DNA of 64,000 nt. Origin: Ruminiclostridium papyrosolvens DSM 2782. GTDB taxonomy: Bacteria; Bacillota; Clostridia; Acetivibrionales; DSM-1351. The stretch lies in NCBI RefSeq assembly GCF_029318685.1, contig NZ_CP119677.1:4331001-4395000 (forward strand), written 5' to 3'. The notes under the pieces were generated by a model. It saw nothing but the letters and a program-made list of their open reading frames with translations. It had not been told where the DNA came from and ran no database searches. Position 1 is the stretch's first letter. The number at the start of each line of letters is the position of its first letter. This document shows positions 37,773 to 46,981 of the stretch, one piece after another. A program made the position numbers and the translations under genes.

Positions 37773-37858
37773 TATATACGTATTGATTGTTCTGTTGATT
37801 TTTAATGCACCTAAGTAACATTACTGAATAAAACTATTTAACCAAATTAATTTATTTA

Positions 37859-38455
37859 CTACAACCGTACTACAATATCCTGACCTAGTTGATTTTCGTT
37901 AAATGGTACTTCGTATTCTTTAAAAATCAAATCAATATCAGAAAAATTATCGGGCAATGGTGGTGATACAATGAAGTTATAATGAAAATGCCCGTTCCCA
38001 CCTGTCCCATCTGCCATTCGGCAATCATACCGCTCGTCAATAAACAATTCAAAATGAGTATGCCGTGACTGGCTATCTGATATTTCTCTGGTATCCCAAT
38101 CAACATTAAAATTCACAACACTTGAGTTAGAATATTGTCGAATAGAAATCACCGAAAAAAGTCTATTATCCACTTCGGTATACTTTAATACCGGTAAATT
38201 CCTTTGAAAGTCATCTGGCTCAATTAAAGGCTTATATGCTTTTTCATTCCACAATGAGCTGAATATCGATCTTAATAGGTCCTCATAAAGATTATTTTTT
38301 ACTGCCCAATCAGTGATATATTCAAAAGGCGGATACCCCGGATTATTTGTTGAAATTTCTTTACGGTGTTTAATTAACTCACATATTTTCTCATCAACTT
38401 GTTTGATTCTTTCATCATAATGAGTAGTTGGCCGCTTAAATGTCATTCGTTTCAT
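37859..38455 (-). CDS. Uncharacterised 198-aa protein, probable cargo
   Basis: I do not recognise this protein. The start is the ATG at 38455 with AGGAGG at 38462-38467, not the ORF's first codon. It has a helical N-terminus (HYDERIKQVDEKICELIKHRKEIS), then beta-rich sequence with GNGHFHYNFIVSPPLP near the C-terminus. No membrane segment or signal is seen. It sits as its own unit between the Toprim gene and the relaxase, with a terminator behind it, so it is likely accessory cargo rather than part of the transfer machine. Confidence 0.75.
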   Translation of the reverse strand: MKRMTFKRPTTHYDERIKQVDEKICELIKHRKEISTNNPGYPPFEYITDWAVKNNLYEDLLRSIFSSLWNEKAYKPLIEPDDFQRNLPVLKYTEVDNRLFSVISIRQYSNSSVVNFNVDWDTREISDSQSRHTHFELFIDERYDCRMADGTGGNGHFHYNFIVSPPLPDNFSDIDLIFKEYEVPFNENQLGQDIVVRL

Positions 38456-38574
38456 TTTATTCCTCCTCAAAGGACTTCCATTACACTTTTGTTTCATTTC
38501 TATATTTTTACAATTTCGATTTCTCTTATATTCTATAGGTACATACTATAAAAATCAATAAAAGTAAAATTATT

Positions 38575-41454
38575 TCAATATCCTTGTTCTGGTGTATGAT
38601 CGTTATACGCATGTCCCTGTGCCGATTTTTTCTGCATGAGCCTTTTATACTGTTTTCGGTCAATATTAATATATGTATTCTTAGCTGATTTAGCTTGCTC
38701 ATTATCGAATATACTGCCGAGCCAATGCATCAGTCTTGTTGCTGCCAGCAGTACTGAAGGTTCATGTAATGAGTCGATATGGTCTATCAAAAACTGTGCA
38801 TATATGTTCCCCTGTGCTGCTGAAGCAGTCAGCCATTTAATGGACTTCTCCCTGTCCTGTGGAAGGTCATGACCCATAAGGTACAGCTTGCCCAGTGCAT
38901 ACTGTGCATATTGATTGTCCTGTTCGGCAGCTTTAGTAAGCCAGCTGACAGCTGCACTAGTATTCTTTGGAACTTCTTCACCCGATAGATAGATTCTACC
39001 CAAGCTATACTGTGCAAGCTGATTGTTTTGCAATGCGGATTTTGTAAGTAAGTCCATTGCCTTCTGAATATCCTTTTGAATAGCTTCACCTGTAAGATAC
39101 AGCTTTGCTAGTGTATACTGTGCAAACTGGTTACCGAGGTCTGATGATAGTGTAAGCCATTTAATAGCCATGGGAACATCCTCAGGAATATCCTCATTGG
39201 CAAGGTACATTCTTCCCAGGGCATAGGCTGCATACTGATTCTCCTGTTCCGCCGATTTCGTAAACAGCTCTGCTGCCCTTAGTACATTCTTATCCAAATG
39301 ATTTCCGTCATGATAGAGCTTTCCCAATGCATACTGTGCAAGGTCATTACCGTTGTCGGCAGCTTTTGCAAGCCATTTCAAAGCCTTTTCTATATCCTCA
39401 TATTCACTGCCATCTTCCATGTATATCTTGCCAAGCATATATTGTGCATGGACATTACCTAGCTTTGCCGATTTTTCAAAATATATGATTGCTGCTGAAA
39501 TGTTCTTCTCTGTACCTGTTCCAGTATATAGCATATATCCAAGTCTGTATTGAAGCTTATCATCATGGCTTTCGCCCTCCAAATCAGAAAAACCATCGAA
39601 CGCTTTTTGAAAATGTACATCTGCTTTTATATTATCCACTACTGTACAGATACCATCCCTTAACATTTTAGCCAACTCATATGAGGCATAAGGATTATTT
39701 TGTATGGCAGACTTACGGTATAAATCATATGCGATACTGTAACTCTGATCCACACCATGCCCGTGATAATACATTCCTGCCAGACTGTATTGAGCATATT
39801 TATGATTCTTCCCGGAAGCCATTTTGAGCCAGTCCGCTGCCTCTTTATAGTCCTTGGAGGTTCCAAGACCTGCAGCAAACATTTTGCCTATCCGGTATTG
39901 CGTATATGGCGTTGATTTTTCAGCTTCCGTCTCAGAAAAAGATATAAGTGCCCTTTCATACCATACCTGTGCAGCATCGGAGTCCATAGCAGCTCCAAGA
40001 CCATCCATATGCATTCTCCCGATGTCATACATTGCAAGAGCATTTCCTGCTTCAGCCTCCTCCATAAATAAGCTGTAGGCTTTGTCAAAGCTCTGTTCAG
40101 CAGTATCACTGCCATATAAAAGCTTACGTGCCTCCTTATACCTTTCATTCCATTCTACATAATAATGAAAATCGTCATACCCAGCATCAGACGTACTATG
40201 CTGGGAGGAATCCTTCTTTAATTCGTTATCCAAATCGCCTGCAATTGAAAGCGTTTCCTCTTCTTCTGTAAATATATTATCCTGCTCTGATAGATTGCTA
40301 TCAATTACTTCATCCTCGCCCTGTTCAAATGTAAAATGGTGATTTACTATATTCAGTGCTTCTGCAATCACCATGTTTTTGATGCTCTTAAATTGCTTCT
40401 GTTTTGAAAGAGGCTGTATATCAGAAATCTTTCCTGCATACATATTTAAAATATCCCTCTGAGCTTCATTCCAAAGCCTATATGCTTCTGCAACTCTGTT
40501 GTCCTTCTCTAGCTCATCTACTATACAGTCAATTATATTTTTTACATCAGCTTTAAGGTAACCGTATTGCTTTTTACCTGAGGTATTTTTTAGTCGTTCT
40601 GATAGCAGTAGTATTTTTTCTTCAATAGCCTTATTCTCACAAGTCCCTGATTGCATATTTGTCAGCAGCTCTCTCATAACAATTTCGGCATTTTCTTTAA
40701 GCAAGCTTCGACTCTCATTCTGCCTGTCATATATATTCATAAAATCCTGTCGGAATATGCTGTGAGCCAATTCAGAACGCATTGCTTGAATTCCCTGCTT
40801 TGAAAGATAGCCTTCCATTTCATTTTTAGAATAAACGAGAAGGTGAACATGCGGGTGATGACTCTCGTTGTGAAATGCACAATACCATCTGATATTTTCA
40901 GAGGGTATCTTCATGTTTTTGCAGAGCATAGCTTTACTGCTGCGAATAAGCTCCTGCCATTGCTTCCCCCTGTCATATCCTAGCCTCTGTGCGTCCTCTC
41001 TCCTAAGACTAATTACATGTGTCCACACGTTCCCTTTGTGATTAGCTACCTCTTCTGCAACCTGAGACAAAATGACAGGTGTTCCTGCATCAGTAAACAA
41101 ACCATGTTCTCCCACACGCTCGACTCTTGGACGGTTGGAAATGTACCCTACATAGTTTTTTCTTTTGCATATAAGCTCCAAATTATTTTCCAAAGCCAAT
41201 GTGATAAACTCAGATGCATTTTCACGAGTGGGGTTAATCAAAAAATCAGAATATTCGTGCATATTCTTTGCATCTCCAATATCTCCGAGAATTTTACTTA
41301 TAAGCTGCTTCTGCTTCACAGTGGCAGGAAGTAATGCTCTGCTATCAGCTACCTTTTCGACTCCCTCACGGGTGCCGATGTACTTCACATAATTTGCTAG
41401 ATGCTCAGGGGGAGCATCTCTAAGATAGTTGCAGCGTAAAATTATTTTTGGCAT
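38575..41454 (-). CDS. MobP-type relaxase fused to Sel1 repeats
   Basis: A 959-aa relaxase. The N-terminal 260 residues are MobL/MobP3-like: the metal-binding HHPHVH at about 199-204 (in FHNESHHPHVHLLVYS) and WTHVISLRREDAQRLG upstream. Residues about 480-895 hold 11 full Sel1-type repeats of about 36 residues (pattern AQYxLGKxYxxG ... AxxWxxKAAE) plus a partial twelfth. Relaxases nick at oriT and pilot the strand. Sel1 repeats are protein-binding alpha-solenoids, so this tail may dock partners or couple to VirD4. ATG after AAAAAGGAG. The probable oriT and an RHH accessory gene lie upstream. Confidence 0.9.
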   Translation of the reverse strand: MPKIILRCNYLRDAPPEHLANYVKYIGTREGVEKVADSRALLPATVKQKQLISKILGDIGDAKNMHEYSDFLINPTRENASEFITLALENNLELICKRKNYVGYISNRPRVERVGEHGLFTDAGTPVILSQVAEEVANHKGNVWTHVISLRREDAQRLGYDRGKQWQELIRSSKAMLCKNMKIPSENIRWYCAFHNESHHPHVHLLVYSKNEMEGYLSKQGIQAMRSELAHSIFRQDFMNIYDRQNESRSLLKENAEIVMRELLTNMQSGTCENKAIEEKILLLSERLKNTSGKKQYGYLKADVKNIIDCIVDELEKDNRVAEAYRLWNEAQRDILNMYAGKISDIQPLSKQKQFKSIKNMVIAEALNIVNHHFTFEQGEDEVIDSNLSEQDNIFTEEEETLSIAGDLDNELKKDSSQHSTSDAGYDDFHYYVEWNERYKEARKLLYGSDTAEQSFDKAYSLFMEEAEAGNALAMYDIGRMHMDGLGAAMDSDAAQVWYERALISFSETEAEKSTPYTQYRIGKMFAAGLGTSKDYKEAADWLKMASGKNHKYAQYSLAGMYYHGHGVDQSYSIAYDLYRKSAIQNNPYASYELAKMLRDGICTVVDNIKADVHFQKAFDGFSDLEGESHDDKLQYRLGYMLYTGTGTEKNISAAIIYFEKSAKLGNVHAQYMLGKIYMEDGSEYEDIEKALKWLAKAADNGNDLAQYALGKLYHDGNHLDKNVLRAAELFTKSAEQENQYAAYALGRMYLANEDIPEDVPMAIKWLTLSSDLGNQFAQYTLAKLYLTGEAIQKDIQKAMDLLTKSALQNNQLAQYSLGRIYLSGEEVPKNTSAAVSWLTKAAEQDNQYAQYALGKLYLMGHDLPQDREKSIKWLTASAAQGNIYAQFLIDHIDSLHEPSVLLAATRLMHWLGSIFDNEQAKSAKNTYINIDRKQYKRLMQKKSAQGHAYNDHTPEQGY

Positions 41455-41480
41455 GGGGGCTCCTTTTTGGAAATAGAGAT

Positions 41481-41512
41481 AAAAAAAGAGGGTCTTTTTT
41501 CAACTAGCCCTC
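41481..41512 (-). terminator. Terminator of the DUF3800 gene
   Basis: On the minus strand GAGGGC ... GACCCTC forms a stem (one mismatch) with a T-run at 41481-41487. It lies just after the DUF3800 gene stop and before the relaxase. Confidence 0.75.
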
Positions 41513-41542
41513 CAATACTGAATTTGAATATACTCTTCTTTT

Positions 41543-42571
41543 TTATTTTTTAAAAGCATCTTCATACCATTCTTTCCAATTTAACACCTCATAATTATTA
41601 GGAAATAATTTTAACTGTTCACTAAAGCTACTTACGAAATTTAAATCATACTGGATAATATCATTTATTATCTTATTTTCTGTTTCACCATTTAACAATA
41701 CTTTTTCTACAGCTTCCCGTATGGTTCCAGCCCAAAAATCAGCAAGCTGCAATAATGCATTCTTTTTTGAGTCTCCAAATTCTATTTCTCTATTTTGTTG
41801 TATAGCTGCTTGTTGTAATGCTTCACTTAATTCATTCATTTTGTCGTGAATTACATTTGATAAACTAATCGACTCCGTTTTAGATAATATGTTATTAAAA
41901 GAATCAATATGTGGACATACTGCAACCGCAGAATTTCCACTTTTGTAATAGTCTACTAAAGGAAAAAGGTGTCTTAATAATAATCCCCTCTCACTATAGT
42001 TATTAATTGAGTCAAGAGTCTCTTCAACATACTCTTTAATATGTGTATTATCGGCTTCATCAATCAGCCTGCAGCAAAGACTCTTAAGTTTATCTAAATC
42101 TTTTTTATCACTATCAAACATTTCAACAAAATCGCCAAAAAGATTATCGCTAATTTTATCATATATATAGTTTGCAAAGCTTCTCCGTACTACTCCTGAA
42201 TCATAAGAATAATACTGTTCTTCATTAAAGTCATAATAAGGAAAAATACAGCAATTAACAATTTGCATTGCAATACAAAATTTTTTGTTGACAACCTCAA
42301 TTAGTATTTTGCATTCATTTCGGTAAATAATATTCCAAAATTCTTCTGTTAATTCATTAATGTTCTTTTTTACAGTTTCTTTTGTCGATTTGAACTCACC
42401 CTGTATTTTATAACGTTTATGTAATTCGTTTATTTTATTTTCAATCGCTTCTACATTTTTTTCTGGAATTAAAATTCCACATAATAAAAAATATGGTTGC
42501 TTTGAAAAGTTCCAACTAAAATCATATTTTTGAGTACCAGTTTTACCGCTCTCATCTAAAATAAGAAACAC
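41543..42571 (-). CDS. DUF3800 protein
   Basis: A 342-aa protein with the DUF3800 hallmark: N-terminal LDESGKTG and, near the C-terminus, LLQLADFWAGTIREA. Aspartates at both ends of the domain suggest an RNase H-like metal site. It starts with GTG at 42571 after AGGTGAT. DUF3800 genes are frequent in phage and defence loci, but no activity has been assigned with certainty. Here it stands as a separate unit between the RHH gene and the relaxase, with its own terminator, so it is probably cargo of the element. Confidence 0.85.
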   Translation of the reverse strand: MFLILDESGKTGTQKYDFSWNFSKQPYFLLCGILIPEKNVEAIENKINELHKRYKIQGEFKSTKETVKKNINELTEEFWNIIYRNECKILIEVVNKKFCIAMQIVNCCIFPYYDFNEEQYYSYDSGVVRRSFANYIYDKISDNLFGDFVEMFDSDKKDLDKLKSLCCRLIDEADNTHIKEYVEETLDSINNYSERGLLLRHLFPLVDYYKSGNSAVAVCPHIDSFNNILSKTESISLSNVIHDKMNELSEALQQAAIQQNREIEFGDSKKNALLQLADFWAGTIREAVEKVLLNGETENKIINDIIQYDLNFVSSFSEQLKLFPNNYEVLNWKEWYEDAFKK

Positions 42572-42734
42572 TTTATATCACCTACCTCTGGAAATTAATT
42601 ATAATAATTATATATCATGGCAAACCATCACTCAATTATGTGGTTTTCTTTAAAAATAGAAGTTAATATTTTTCTGTTTTGAATCGTTTTCGTTAATCTC
42701 AACATTATAAATATTTCATAAGTAATTCTAGTTA

Positions 42735-43148
42735 TTACATTTCACGCTTCTGATATTTATGAGCACTTTCAAAATCTACTGTACCATTGATTCGTTTCAC
42801 CTCATCCAGACATTTTAAATGCAACTTGTACAGAGCCTCATTATCAATATCGTGTGAATATGCAATTACGTGAGCCAACTTAGAAAGCTCCACTGCAACT
42901 TTGAAATCCATCCTTGCTATACGGTTTTCTGTATCTCGAACAATACTGGTCAGTACTGAGGATAATGTATGCAGTAGATAATTTTCAGCCTTTTGTGAGT
43001 TTAAGTATCCACAATAAAAATTCAGTGCCTCCGTAACGAACTCGTTTCTTGATCTCACATTCGCCAAAGACAGCAGCTCATCACATTTTTCCAAAACTTC
43101 TTTATCAATATAAAAGCCTGTTCGTACCTTTTCGGTTTCTTTTGCCAT
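42735..43148 (-). CDS. RHH-type relaxosome accessory protein
   Basis: A 137-aa protein. The N-terminal 50 residues (EKVRTGFYIDKEVLEKCDELLSLANVRSRNEFVTEALNFY) form a ribbon-helix-helix DNA-binding fold, and the remainder is helical. Proteins of this type (MobC-like) bind oriT and help the relaxase. It lies just beside the oriT-like hairpin and upstream of the relaxase. ATG after GGAAGAAG. Confidence 0.85.
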   Translation of the reverse strand: MAKETEKVRTGFYIDKEVLEKCDELLSLANVRSRNEFVTEALNFYCGYLNSQKAENYLLHTLSSVLTSIVRDTENRIARMDFKVAVELSKLAHVIAYSHDIDNEALYKLHLKCLDEVKRINGTVDFESAHKYQKREM

Positions 43149-43199
43149 ACTTCTTCCTTTCTTCTTAAAATAATAGCCTTAATTATACAGATATTTTGT

Positions 43200-43380
43200 C
43201 CAGAAGCCTTGAAATGCCTAACCTTCATATGAATTTGGCATAAGAATTCTGGTCACTGTCTTAATAGTTATGTCACATCAATATCTCCCGAACGGCTTTG
43301 CCGGTCGGTGTTTAGTGGGTTTATGCTGCAAGGCAGCATAAACCCTTTAACCCGCAACGTTTTCGACCCTATATATTCCC
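43200..43380. other. Candidate origin of transfer (oriT)
   Basis: A gene-free 400-bp stretch (43149-43553) contains a perfect 13-bp hairpin, GGGTTTATGCTGC-AAG-GCAGCATAAACCC (43317-43345), preceded by GAACGGCTTTGCCGGTCGG (imperfect inverted repeat at about 43290-43308) and followed by TTTAACCCGCAACGTTTTCG. Paired hairpins next to an RHH gene and a relaxase are the usual layout of an oriT. The nic site cannot be read from sequence alone. It also lacks a U-run that would make the hairpin a terminator. Confidence 0.65.
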
Positions 43381-43553
43381 ATGAAAAAACAAAAGTCCAT
43401 TTTTGTTACTTCGTTTAAAATTGCCCCAACAAGCTAAAACCCTATAAAAGGGTGCAGCTATTCTATTTGGTAGCGAATGATTGCACACAAGGCAGCACAG
43501 CCCCTTACATCCCCATTATGATTGCTCCATTTGACTAATACTTAGTACCCGAA

Positions 43554-43799
43554 TTAATCAATTTTTATACCTGCTTGATCCGTGTGTAATTTTTTGGCTG
43601 ATGCTTTTGGCTTCTCCTGTTCGCTGGCTTCCCTTGCTTCTATGTATTCGCGAACCGCGACAGGTACAAACTTCTCATAGAGCTTCTGTACAGCGTCCTC
43701 TAGCTCCTTTTCAAGCTCGGCCTCCTTCTTGCCCATGTATTGCTTAATTGCTCCCAGCTTTTCAGCGTCAAAGACTATTGAAATAGTTGATTTTTTCAT
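43554..43799 (-). CDS. Small DUF6103-like protein
   Basis: An 81-aa protein, MKKSTISIVFDAEKLGAIKQYM ... EKELEDAVQKLYEKFVPVAVREYIEARE, with an acidic, helical core. It is a paralogue of the adjacent 120-aa protein: both share the beta strand, DAEKLxA, E.E.xD.xxKxYEKxVPxxVREYxE. It looks like an RHH-type or helical DNA-binding small protein, probably encoded as part of the transfer operon. ATG after AAAAGGAGC. Its C-terminus ends GIKID. Confidence 0.8.
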   Translation of the reverse strand: MKKSTISIVFDAEKLGAIKQYMGKKEAELEKELEDAVQKLYEKFVPVAVREYIEAREASEQEKPKASAKKLHTDQAGIKID

Positions 43800-43857
43800 T
43801 TAAACAGCTCCTTTTAATTTTTTCTAAATCAATGATATTTTTAGTGTGCTGCCATCA

Positions 43858-44220
43858 CTACATGCTCATGTTTATACCTTGTGTTTCTTCCTCATTGGTC
43901 GATGTGTTTTCTCCCTGTGACTGTAATGTATTTGTACTTACCTCTGCTATCTGTCCACGTTGTCGGCGTGTTTGTCTTGTCTGTCGCTCTGTCTGTTGCT
44001 CCGGCTGCTGTGATTGTGAAGCTTCCTGCTCTTGAGCAGTATTCTGCTCAAGCCTGCTTTCCACATATTCTCTCACATGTGCTGGAACAATTTTTTCATA
44101 GGTTTTATCAAGATAATCCTTCATCTCATTTTCGATAGTCACCTCTTTCTTGCTTATAAAATAACGGAGTGCATCTAGCTTCTCCGCTGGAAACATCAGC
44201 TTTATTTCTGTTTCATTCAT
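43858..44220 (-). CDS. DUF6103-like protein with Q-rich tail
   Basis: A 120-aa protein whose first 65 residues are clearly homologous to the 81-aa neighbour (EIKLMFPAEKLDALRYFI ... LDKTYEKIVPAHVREYVESRLE). The remainder is a low-complexity tail rich in Q, E, R and T (QEQEASQSQQPEQQTERQTR) and ends in QGINMSM. The pair likely arose by duplication. The role is unknown. They are found with type IV secretion genes in clostridial elements. Confidence 0.8.
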   Translation of the reverse strand: MNETEIKLMFPAEKLDALRYFISKKEVTIENEMKDYLDKTYEKIVPAHVREYVESRLEQNTAQEQEASQSQQPEQQTERQTRQTRRQRGQIAEVSTNTLQSQGENTSTNEEETQGINMSM

Positions 44221-44240
44221 CCTTTACTTCCTCCTTGTTT

Positions 44241-45353
44241 CTATTTATTTTTTCGCCCCAATATATGGGGTCTTCCGTACATAACCTGTTTTTCTGCATT
44301 ATACAAATCACGGTATACCACCTGTCCCTTTTTAGAGGATGCATCTACAACCTTGTCATTTCCTGCATATATACCAACATGGGTTATATGCATAAATCTA
44401 CCGTTAGGCCTATAGCTCCAGAATATCAAATCCCCCGGCTGCAAGTCATTTTTTGAAACAGTCAGTCCCTTTTCAGCACAGAATTTTGCCTGTTCAGCGG
44501 CAGTCCCCGGAATATTTATGCCCACTTTTTTATAGCACCAAATTGTCAGATAGCTGCAGTCAGTATATCTGCCTGTGCCTCTCAACTCTTGAGAATAAGG
44601 ATCACCAAGACGTGTAAGTGCAAGCTGTACGATTTCTGCTCCAAGCGTACCCTCCGACAATAAGTCCTTTGTATCCTCCATCTTTCCTGGTGACCAGTCC
44701 TCCCACCAGTCGAAGCTGTCACCCTCATTTAAAGTACCTTTTCCGTATAAGACACGGCTATATATCTCCGTGGCATTCGCCTGTTCCTCGCTGGTTATCT
44801 GTCTTCCAAGAACCTTTTGAAGCCTTTTATATATTTCAGGCATTGATTTTAACGGAACTGCTACAGTATATTCCTCCTTTGATTTACTGTCGTTACCATC
44901 TTCAACAGTGCGTGTACGCTTTTCATAATTGACAAAGCAATCTGTATATGCTTTGTATTGGCTGCTATTCAGCTTCGGATTTTCTAAGCCGAAAAACAGA
45001 GAATAAAAAACAGCCTTGACTCTTGTACTGTCAAGACTGCCGTCCTCTATTTGCGAAGATATTTGTAAAATTTCCTTATCCAGCCCTAAAAAGCTGCGGC
45101 GCATATCCTTTATATAATTTGCATATTCAGCCGGAACAGTGTCGGATATTGCTCCGCCATTAAAGCATAGCTTTACAGCGGCATTGTTATGATCAGCTCC
45201 AGCCGAAAGTGTGTTCAGTACTACCAAAATAAACAGTATTACCGGTGTTAGGAGTGCTGCTATAATAACCCCTATGACCTTCCATGTGCGTTTGTCTGTG
45301 GCTGCCTGTGCTGCCACCTTTACTGCCAGAGCAATTGTTGCGGGATCGGCCAT
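44241..45353 (-). CDS. NlpC/P60 cell-wall hydrolase of the transfer apparatus
   Basis: A 370-aa protein. Residues about 25-50 are a membrane anchor. The C-terminal NlpC/P60 domain (about 240-370) has catalytic C266 in YTDCSYL and H325 in ITHVGIYA. The middle part (about 80-230) may be a lysozyme-like or linker region. Such bifunctional enzymes open peptidoglycan for the conjugation channel (VirB1/Tn916 Orf14-like). It starts at an ATG 4 nt after the previous stop, following GGTGGTGA. Confidence 0.88.
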   Translation of the reverse strand: MADPATIALAVKVAAQAATDKRTWKVIGVIIAALLTPVILFILVVLNTLSAGADHNNAAVKLCFNGGAISDTVPAEYANYIKDMRRSFLGLDKEILQISSQIEDGSLDSTRVKAVFYSLFFGLENPKLNSSQYKAYTDCFVNYEKRTRTVEDGNDSKSKEEYTVAVPLKSMPEIYKRLQKVLGRQITSEEQANATEIYSRVLYGKGTLNEGDSFDWWEDWSPGKMEDTKDLLSEGTLGAEIVQLALTRLGDPYSQELRGTGRYTDCSYLTIWCYKKVGINIPGTAAEQAKFCAEKGLTVSKNDLQPGDLIFWSYRPNGRFMHITHVGIYAGNDKVVDASSKKGQVVYRDLYNAEKQVMYGRPHILGRKNK

Positions 45354-45357
45354 AGTG

Positions 45358-45858
45358 TCACCACCGCTTCAGGTCAAATATACTGGTTTGGTCCTGTTCC
45401 TCATTTTTTCGGGCTGCAAGCTTGATTGATTTTTCAACTGCCTGTTCCAAAAATTCTGTATCAAAGCCCGCACTTCTATATCCTTCCATAATAATATCAA
45501 GGTATTTATCCGAAGGTGAGCCAAAAGGGTGACCTTCATTCATCAGATAGATCATGGCAGAAACGATTTTTCCCTTTAGTTCTACATCAATAAATTCCTT
45601 TCGGTATAGATACGGATATCCCTCGTAACGATCAAGTGTCTTTATATCTCTATCTCTTAGTGTCCACAAAAGCACAGGGACATTGCTGTCCTTTAAAGGC
45701 TCAACTGTTGCCACTGAGTCTCTGCATCCACCCCTGAACAACAGCTCATAGCCTTTAATTTTACTTACTCCTGTCACCATTGCAGTCGGACATCGGATTG
45801 CCATCTGCCTGATATTTAGGTTACTGCCATAGGCAATGTACAAGGTTTTTTTGTTCAT
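45358..45858 (-). CDS. Gamma-glutamylcyclotransferase (GGCT-like)
   Basis: A 166-aa protein with the GGCT fold: LYIAYGSNLN at the N-terminus, the central LLWTLRDRDIKTLDRYEG, and YPYLYRKEFIDV. The glutamate in DRYEG is the usual catalytic residue. It cleaves or rearranges gamma-glutamyl amides. It lies directly next to an amidoligase gene, a pairing already described for conjugation-associated amidoligase systems. The likely substrate is an isopeptide or gamma-glutamyl adduct made by that enzyme. The ATG at 45858 is favoured over an earlier ATG three codons upstream, on ribosome binding site spacing. Confidence 0.88.
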   Translation of the reverse strand: MNKKTLYIAYGSNLNIRQMAIRCPTAMVTGVSKIKGYELLFRGGCRDSVATVEPLKDSNVPVLLWTLRDRDIKTLDRYEGYPYLYRKEFIDVELKGKIVSAMIYLMNEGHPFGSPSDKYLDIIMEGYRSAGFDTEFLEQAVEKSIKLAARKNEEQDQTSIFDLKRW

Positions 45859-45895
45859 ATGCGTCATTCCTTTCTGATAAATAATAGATTGGGGA

Positions 45896-46918
45896 TTACA
45901 TACTCATAGAAAAACCGGTGCCTTCTTCGGCTCCGGTCTGTTCGATACTCTCATCATTTTCTTGAGTCTGTATTGTGTTTGCTACCTGCTCCTTTTCTTT
46001 TTTCTGCCGCAGCCGTTCCTTTTGCTTCTCTGCCTGTGCAGGGTCCTTCCATGCAATACAGCCCTCCAGATTTTCAAGCAGATGGAGCCGTGCAGTTTTG
46101 AATTCATCACCTATCAGTCCAAGCCGTAGAATCCATGTCCTGAAGGTATATTTTTCATTTGTACTATGGGTTTTTGCACGGCTAGCACAGCGTTGTGTAA
46201 GTGCTTGATGGCTGATAGCAAGGCACAGCTGTATATATGCCTTAATTTTTCCGGCGTGGGTTGTGCTGTTAAACAGACGAAATTCTATCGTACCCTTTGA
46301 AAAAACGCTGTGAAGGTTAAGGCAGTGATATCTGCTATCGTGATAATGCTCGTTCCTGCCATCCACGCCGTTGTACCAGATACGACTCACTGCATCTAGT
46401 GTTTTAGGCTTCCTCCTATTCATTTCCTCAAGAAAATGCTCATCCGCCTTTTTGCAGTATCTGTTCTCTCTCGACACACTCACCTGCAGCGCTTTGTAAA
46501 TCAGATCCTCCTTGCTTGCCATTATATTTGTAATATTTCGAAGGGTATTAGCGTTATGAGGGGAGGCATCCACATGAACATGTATTCCACAGCTAGAGTT
46601 AGCAATGGCTCCTGCACCACGGAGCTTTCGGATAAGCTCCTGTATGATTACTATGTCACTATATTTGCATATGGGGCTGACAAGCTCCACCCGGTATGTG
46701 GCATCAGGTCTTCCTACCTTGCATTCCTCCTTGATACTTGAATCACTCATGATCTTCCACTTCCGACACTGGCTGTCCAGTACTGAATATGAGTCATAGT
46801 AATCGTCGTTATGTTTGAGTTGAGTACCAAAATATTCTGACAGAACCTTCCCAGCCTCCTTACGTGACAGGCCTGTCAGCTCAATTTCTATTCCGAAGCG
46901 CTGTTCCTTCATATCCAA
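45896..46918 (-). CDS. Amidoligase-family enzyme
   Basis: A 340-aa ATP-grasp/COOH-NH2 ligase-like amidoligase. The N-terminal RFGIEIELTG, the SDSSIK motif, RVELVSPICKYSD, SCGIHVHVD and the later IEFRLFNST motif match the amidoligase family. It should join an amino group to a glutamate-type carboxylate. It is TTG-started at 46918 after GGAGGTG. It ends in an acidic tail, EEGTGFSMSM. It pairs with the GGCT gene. The substrate, cell wall or protein tail, is not known. Confidence 0.85.
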   Translation of the reverse strand: MDMKEQRFGIEIELTGLSRKEAGKVLSEYFGTQLKHNDDYYDSYSVLDSQCRKWKIMSDSSIKEECKVGRPDATYRVELVSPICKYSDIVIIQELIRKLRGAGAIANSSCGIHVHVDASPHNANTLRNITNIMASKEDLIYKALQVSVSRENRYCKKADEHFLEEMNRRKPKTLDAVSRIWYNGVDGRNEHYHDSRYHCLNLHSVFSKGTIEFRLFNSTTHAGKIKAYIQLCLAISHQALTQRCASRAKTHSTNEKYTFRTWILRLGLIGDEFKTARLHLLENLEGCIAWKDPAQAEKQKERLRQKKEKEQVANTIQTQENDESIEQTGAEEGTGFSMSM

Positions 46919-46981
46919 TTAACCGCACCTCCTTTTCACTTGCCATTTGCTCAGACAGTGATCATAAATAGTCATTCTTTA

